Assembly (NCBI GenBank): GCA_031277995.1
Contig: JAITLH010000239.1
Location: 1 to 8,846, forward strand
From: Deltaproteobacteria bacterium
GTDB taxonomy: Bacteria > Desulfobacterota > Desulfarculia > Adiutricales > Adiutricaceae
Reading direction: 5' to 3'
Length of the DNA: 8,846 bases
Below the pieces are notes generated by a model, which had not been told where the DNA came from, did no database searches, and was given only the letters and a program-made list of their open reading frames with translations. Below are positions 6,493 to 8,846 of the stretch, piece by piece. Positions within the stretch are counted from its first letter, which is position 1, and every line of letters begins with the position of its first letter. A program made the position numbers and the translations under genes.

Positions 6493-6726
6493 AAAAACCA
6501 TAATTGAAAAATTTTTTTCATTTTTCCGCGAAAAAAATTTACCGTCGCCGTTACCTTTAAGTGGACAGCGATTGGCGCTCAATTTTTTGGTTCGCTTAAA
6601 TTTTACCGGTCCCCAATGTCAACCGCCAAAGAACGGGACTCCATTTTCTTGACCCGGTAGTCTTTGAGGCTTATTTGCTTACGTTTCTAAGCGTAGTTAC
6701 CGATGATTGGGGACTTTTAAAACTAT

Positions 6727-6751
6727 TGTAATAAAAATTGCAAAAAGCAAT
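6727..6751. promoter_or_regulatory. Second-copy operator-like repeats
   Basis: This is copy 2 of the palindrome at 6477: TGTAATAAAAATTGCA (6727-6742), with one arm base changed. Directly overlapping it is a second inverted repeat, ATTGCAAAAAGCAAT (6737-6751, 5-bp arms). In copy 1 this second repeat is not formed. The two overlapping symmetric elements suggest a protein-binding site. Confidence 0.35.
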
Positions 6752-6958
6752 AATTAAAAAAATTTTTTCTCTTTGACCTCGAAACTTTACCCTCGCCGGT
6801 ACCGTTAACTTGACAGGCGATGGGAATTCCAGCCCTGGTCCTTAAGGCCGCCAACCTACCAACCGACCCGTAAGCCAACAAAACCCGGCCGCGGTTTTTG
6901 TCTCCAAAAGGTCCAAAAAAGTCGACGGCGCGAGGCTAAAGCTACGTTCTCTTACCGG

Positions 6959-7002
6959 CATTGTCTGGCCGGTTTTGGCTGCCCAGTTTTTCTGGGACAA
7001 TG
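6959..7002. other. Nested inverted repeats in the intergenic region
   Basis: CATTGTC (6959-6965) is the perfect reverse complement of GACAATG (6996-7002). Inside lies CCCAG-TTTTT-CTGGG (6982-6996), a 5-bp stem with a 5-base loop that shares one base with the outer arm. No T-run follows on either strand, so it is not a clear terminator. It may be an operator or RNA structure; function unknown. Confidence 0.35.
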
Positions 7003-7013
7003 ATCCAGGCCGA

Positions 7014-7106
7014 AATTGATGGGGATTTAAGTTTTTTTAGGCTTTGAGGTTATTGTAACATTTTTTTTAATCTTGTCAACAAGAAAAATTTTTTTCAATT
7101 TTCCGT
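7014..7106. repeat. Degenerate third copy of the duplicated A/T core
   Basis: The order TTGATGGGGA, TTTAA, TTGTAACA, a T/A run, TAAT, and GAAAAATTTTTTTCA (7082-7096) followed by TTTTCCG parallels the cores of copies 1 and 2. In place of the central palindrome is a different perfect one, CTTGT-CA-ACAAG (7072-7083). Similarity is limited to this core, so shared ancestry is likely but not certain. Confidence 0.4.
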
Positions 7107-7123
7107 TGACGCTAGGGGGGAAC

Positions 7124-7194
7124 GCCACGAATCGTATCCAACAGGGCGCCGCGAGTCGTATCCAAAAGGAGGCCACGAATCGTATCCAAAATGG
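7124..7194. repeat. Three tandem 24-bp direct repeats
   Basis: Three units begin at 7124, 7148 and 7172 with a regular 24-bp period. Each has GCC, then A/G, CGA, A/G, TCGTATCCAA, then A-rich bases and GG. The 10-base core TCGTATCCAA is invariant, and differences sit in the first half and the linker. On the minus strand the units read as tandem WIRFVA-like peptides, which I take as a by-product. The even spacing, a little over two helical turns, resembles arrays of protein-binding sites or iterons. The array lies about 260 bp upstream of the RpiR gene. Confidence 0.8.
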
Positions 7195-7231
7195 CGGTTC
7201 GGCTTGTCTCAAAATAGACGGATAATTTGTC

Positions 7232-7243
7232 TGGTAGCTACCA
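7232..7243. promoter_or_regulatory. Perfect 12-bp palindrome TGGTAGCTACCA
   Basis: The sequence is its own reverse complement over 12 bases. It lies between the 24-bp repeats and the RpiR gene. The TGGT/ACCA ends resemble operators of dimeric GntR-type regulators, but no such gene is in the window. It is likely a regulator binding site; which one is unknown. Confidence 0.35.
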
Positions 7244-7342
7244 TGCCCTCCCTCCGCCGCGGCCGATATAAGGCTTTTTCGCGTGTTTTTTGTTCCCGCA
7301 CTTTTAGTAACGAAAAAACGATACTTACCGATTAAAGTAACT

Positions 7343-7377
7343 AGGCACTTTTAACGTGCCTCGATGTTTGTTAAAAT
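7343..7377 (+). promoter_or_regulatory. Candidate rpiR-family gene promoter with overlapping inverted repeat
   Basis: TAAAAT (7372-7377) matches 5 of 6 bases of the -10 consensus. An inverted repeat AGGCAC-N7-GTGCCT (7343-7348 and 7356-7361, perfect 6-bp arms) covers where a -35 box would sit; the -35 itself is poor. The start codon is 75 bp further on. A symmetric site over the -35 region would suit self-repression or activation by the regulator. Both assignments are tentative. Confidence 0.35.
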
Positions 7378-7451
7378 TGGTCTGGTAATGATCGTCATCA
7401 AGCTGGGGCCTCGTCCGTCTTCTGGCCGGGGAGTCCCTTTGACAGGAAAAT

Positions 7452-8318
7452 ATGGATACCAGTCTCCCCATTATTGAATTGCTTAAAGAAGCCTATCCGA
7501 ATCTTAGTTCAAAGCAAGGCCGCTTGGCCGCCTATCTCATAAACCACCATAAGGACGCCGCTTTTCTGAACGCTTCAGCCCTGGCGCGGGTTTCTGGGGT
7601 CAGTTCCGCCACGGTCACTAGGTTAGTTTATCAGTTGGGTTTCAAAGGCTATTTCGAGTTTAGGGAAGCTTTGCAAGTTCACGCCCGCGACGTTTTGTCG
7701 CTACCCAAATTTGTGCCAAAAAGCGAAGACGGCTTTTTCCTTCAGGACGTGGCCTTGATGGAAAAACAGATCATTGATGAAATGCTGGAATCCATTAAAC
7801 CCAAACAGTTTAACCAGGTGGTCCAGACGCTCCACAAATCAAAGACGGTCAGCGTGATTGGCACTCACTACAATTCAATGCCAGCCATTTACGCGGCCTA
7901 TTACCTCCAATTTATTCGGCCTTCCGTCCATCTCTTCACTTCCGCTGAGATGGACCTTTTTACCCATCTTCAAAGCATCGGCGCTTCCGATTTGGCCTTG
8001 GTAATCAGCACCGCTCGTTACCCCAAGGACACCCAAAAGATCGCCGCCCAGTTTAAAGATAAAGGGGCCAACATAATCGCCATCACCGATTCGCCGATTT
8101 CACCCATCATTCCCTTCGCCTCCCAATCTTTGATTGTCCCTTTCCGTTACCTGTTGACCCACATAGAACCCTACGCGGGAATCATGGTTCTGCTCCACGC
8201 CTTGGTCGCTACCGTGGCCAAAAAATACCCAACGAAGTCAAATAATTTTGTTAAGGCTTCCCAAGAATTTATGGACTTCCACGACTATCACGCCGTTAGG
8301 GATCTGCAATTGGATTGA
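7452..8318 (+). CDS. RpiR/MurR-family transcriptional regulator (HTH + SIS domains)
   Basis: This 288-residue cytoplasmic DNA-binding protein is of the RpiR/MurR/HexR family, in which an N-terminal helix-turn-helix is followed by a SIS domain that senses a small metabolite. Seen: residues 1-77 form the HTH_6 domain, with SALARVSGVSSATVTRLVYQLG (42-63) as the recognition region and FKGYFEFREAL after it. Residues about 120-250 are the SIS domain, with VSVIGTHYNSMPAIYAAYYL (133-152), ISTARYPKDT (185-194) and ITDSPISPI (211-219). The RYPKDT loop marks the branch in which the usual SxSG phosphosugar motif is replaced by (F/A)RYPR-type residues, so the effector may not be a sugar phosphate. The length is normal. 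The ATG at 7452 is supported by ACAGGA just upstream. Its divergent placement makes it the likely regulator of the aconitase X-methyltransferase-TRAP cluster; inferred. Confidence 0.93.
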   Translation: MDTSLPIIELLKEAYPNLSSKQGRLAAYLINHHKDAAFLNASALARVSGVSSATVTRLVYQLGFKGYFEFREALQVHARDVLSLPKFVPKSEDGFFLQDVALMEKQIIDEMLESIKPKQFNQVVQTLHKSKTVSVIGTHYNSMPAIYAAYYLQFIRPSVHLFTSAEMDLFTHLQSIGASDLALVISTARYPKDTQKIAAQFKDKGANIIAITDSPISPIIPFASQSLIVPFRYLLTHIEPYAGIMVLLHALVATVAKKYPTKSNNFVKASQEFMDFHDYHAVRDLQLD

Positions 8319-8557
8319 TTCAACGATTCTACGATTCAACTGGCCCGAATCGCCGCCAGCCCTATTTCCATAGCCCCTTGATAAACCGCCTGGAAGCTAA
8401 TCCTTAATTAAATTTTTACTCATTAAATACGCTTGAACCTTCAACCTACCTAATTATCCCAACTAATTTCCCCTAAATAGTTTAATGGTTCCCTTGGATA
8501 GGCCCCAGTGTCAAAGATATTTTGAACATAATTTGAGTAATTAAGTTATGTTTATAT
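8317..8557. other. AT-rich spacer after the RpiR gene
   Basis: I see no gene here. Three tandem 8-base units, GATTCAAC, GATTCTAC, GATTCAAC (8317-8340), begin at the stop codon. A weak stem ctggc/gccag (8340-8344 and 8355-8359) follows but has no T-run, so it is at best a poor terminator. Farther on, AACATAA (8525-8531) and TTATGTT (8546-8552) form a 7-bp inverted repeat in AT-rich DNA, just before the GC-rich repeat block. Confidence 0.45.
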
Positions 8558-8648
8558 TTAGATGCCCTTCTCCCAAAGTTTTTTGGCCCCACCCGCGGTA
8601 ATGGCCATTTCGTGAGCAAAAAACGGCCCCCGGGCCCCGCTAAAGCGC

Positions 8649-8846
8649 TCCCAGGGGCAAGAGGTAAAAGTACTTAGTAGCCAAATCTTGAAGCCCAGGG
8701 GCTCCCAAGGCCGAGCCACCTCCCCAGGGCCCGGTCTCCTGGCCAGTGTCCAGGACCTTTGACCACAGTCAAAACTTCTCCAGCAATCGGTCCACAAGCC
8801 CCACCAGCGCAATCCCAGGGGCAAAACGGTAAAAGTACTTAGTAGC
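8649..8846. repeat. Two copies of a 33-bp direct repeat, second at window edge
   Basis: Positions 8649-8681 and 8813-8846 share TCCCAGGGGCAA, a variable 1-3 base joint, then GGTAAAAGTACTTAGTAGC, a spacing of about 164 bp. The block between is GC-rich with many CCAGG and GGCCC runs. An 88-codon stop-free frame on the minus strand (8558-8824) crosses one repeat entirely and has no recognisable domain, so I do not call it a gene. This looks like the edge of a tandem or dispersed repeat element continuing to the right. Confidence 0.7.

Larger units (their letters stand above)
6341..6838. repeat. Diverged tandem duplication, unit about 250 bp
   Basis: Copy 1 spans about 6341-6590 and copy 2 about 6592-6838. 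They align along most of their length with few indels (offset 251 at the left, 248 at the right). Shared landmarks in order are TCGCTTAAAT, ACCGGTC or its variant, TCAACCGCC, CGGGACTCCATTTT, GACCCGGT, TGTAATAAAAATT, TAATT followed by a long A/T run, and CTCGCC/GTCGCC. Identity is clearly above chance but well below recent-duplication level. The best-conserved parts are short promoter- or operator-like blocks rather than a coding frame. A weaker third copy of the A/T core lies at 7014-7106. Confidence 0.75.
6302..7451. other. 1.15-kb divergent intergenic region, no convincing gene
   Basis: No reading frame here looks like a protein. The one stop-free stretch of any length (7027-7212, minus) is made of the 24-bp repeats and gives the artificial pattern WIRFVA/WIRLAA/WIRFVA. 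The region is AT-rich with long A/T runs and separates the minus-strand catabolic cluster from the plus-strand RpiR regulator. It holds the tandem duplication, palindromes and repeats listed separately. Its length is far more than two divergent promoters need. Confidence 0.75.

Noticed and set aside
6341..6838. Insertion sequence or MITE
   Set aside because: There are no terminal inverted repeats, target duplications or transposase fragment; the copies are directly adjacent.
7124..7194. CRISPR array
   Set aside because: The period is only 24 bp with no unique spacers of normal size; the units are contiguous.
7027..7212. 61-codon minus-strand frame with WIRFVA repeats
   Set aside because: The peptide repeats simply mirror the 24-bp DNA repeats, and the rest is Lys-rich read-through of the A/T core.
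6302..7451. Cobalamin riboswitch, expected because the methyltransferase needs a corrinoid
   Set aside because: I could not find a B12-box-like conserved core on the minus strand or the expected stem arrangement.
7388..7477. Possible 29-codon leader frame overlapping the RpiR start
   Set aside because: It starts at an ATG at 7388 in another frame, but has no SD and no composition suggesting an attenuator peptide.
8340..8359. Intrinsic terminator of the RpiR gene
   Set aside because: The stem is 5 bp with a 10-base loop and no T-run follows.
8558..8824. 88-codon minus-strand frame
   Set aside because: It spans one 33-bp repeat and part of the other, is Trp/Arg/Gly-rich without any domain, and other frames through the same repeat read equally well.

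Overview
The window is from a bacterium, probably an anaerobic Gram-negative of the Desulfobacterota (deltaproteobacterial) type. That guess rests on the gene content: a non-pyrrolysine MttB-family methyltransferase, a two-subunit aconitase X, a TRAP transporter, and balanced-GC genes separated by very AT-rich spacers. No marker gene fixes the taxonomy.

Positions 1-6301 hold one minus-strand cluster of seven genes, read from right to left: aconitase X large subunit (5024-6301), aconitase X swivel subunit (4614-5027, 4-bp ATGA overlap), a structured 121-bp spacer, an aspartate/glutamate racemase-family protein (3701-4492), an MttB-family methyltransferase (2238-3689, 11 bp further on), and a TRAP transporter as dctP (1150-2148), dctQ (565-1062) and dctM (470 to the left edge, truncated by the window). 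Tight spacing, Shine-Dalgarno (SD) sequences and shared orientation support one transcription unit. The likely logic is uptake of a small organic anion or zwitterion, removal of an N-methyl group to a corrinoid, an inversion or related step at an acidic carbon, and dehydration. An N-methylated hydroxy-amino acid, such as a hydroxyproline betaine, would use all of these activities, but that substrate is inference. No corrinoid protein or corrinoid activator is in the window.

Positions 6302-7451 form an unusually long (1.15 kb) divergent intergenic region that I read as non-coding. It holds a diverged tandem duplication with a unit of about 250 bp, a weaker third partial copy, an inverted repeat resembling RpiR/HexR-type operators in the duplicated core, three tandem 24-bp direct repeats, a perfect 12-bp palindrome, and a hairpin overlapping a candidate promoter. 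On the far side, on the plus strand, lies an RpiR/MurR-family regulator (7452-8318). It is the natural candidate to control the cluster and itself.

Positions 8319-8846 contain no convincing gene. An AT-rich stretch with an inverted repeat is followed by a GC-rich block carrying two copies of a roughly 33-bp direct repeat, the second ending exactly at the window edge. This looks like the start of a dispersed or tandem repeat element.

Two further oddities stand out. A piece of the dctQ 3' end is repeated, out of frame, in the dctQ-dctM spacer, so the reading frame that overlaps the dctM start is not the dctQ frame. A strong hairpin also sits between dctP and dctQ.
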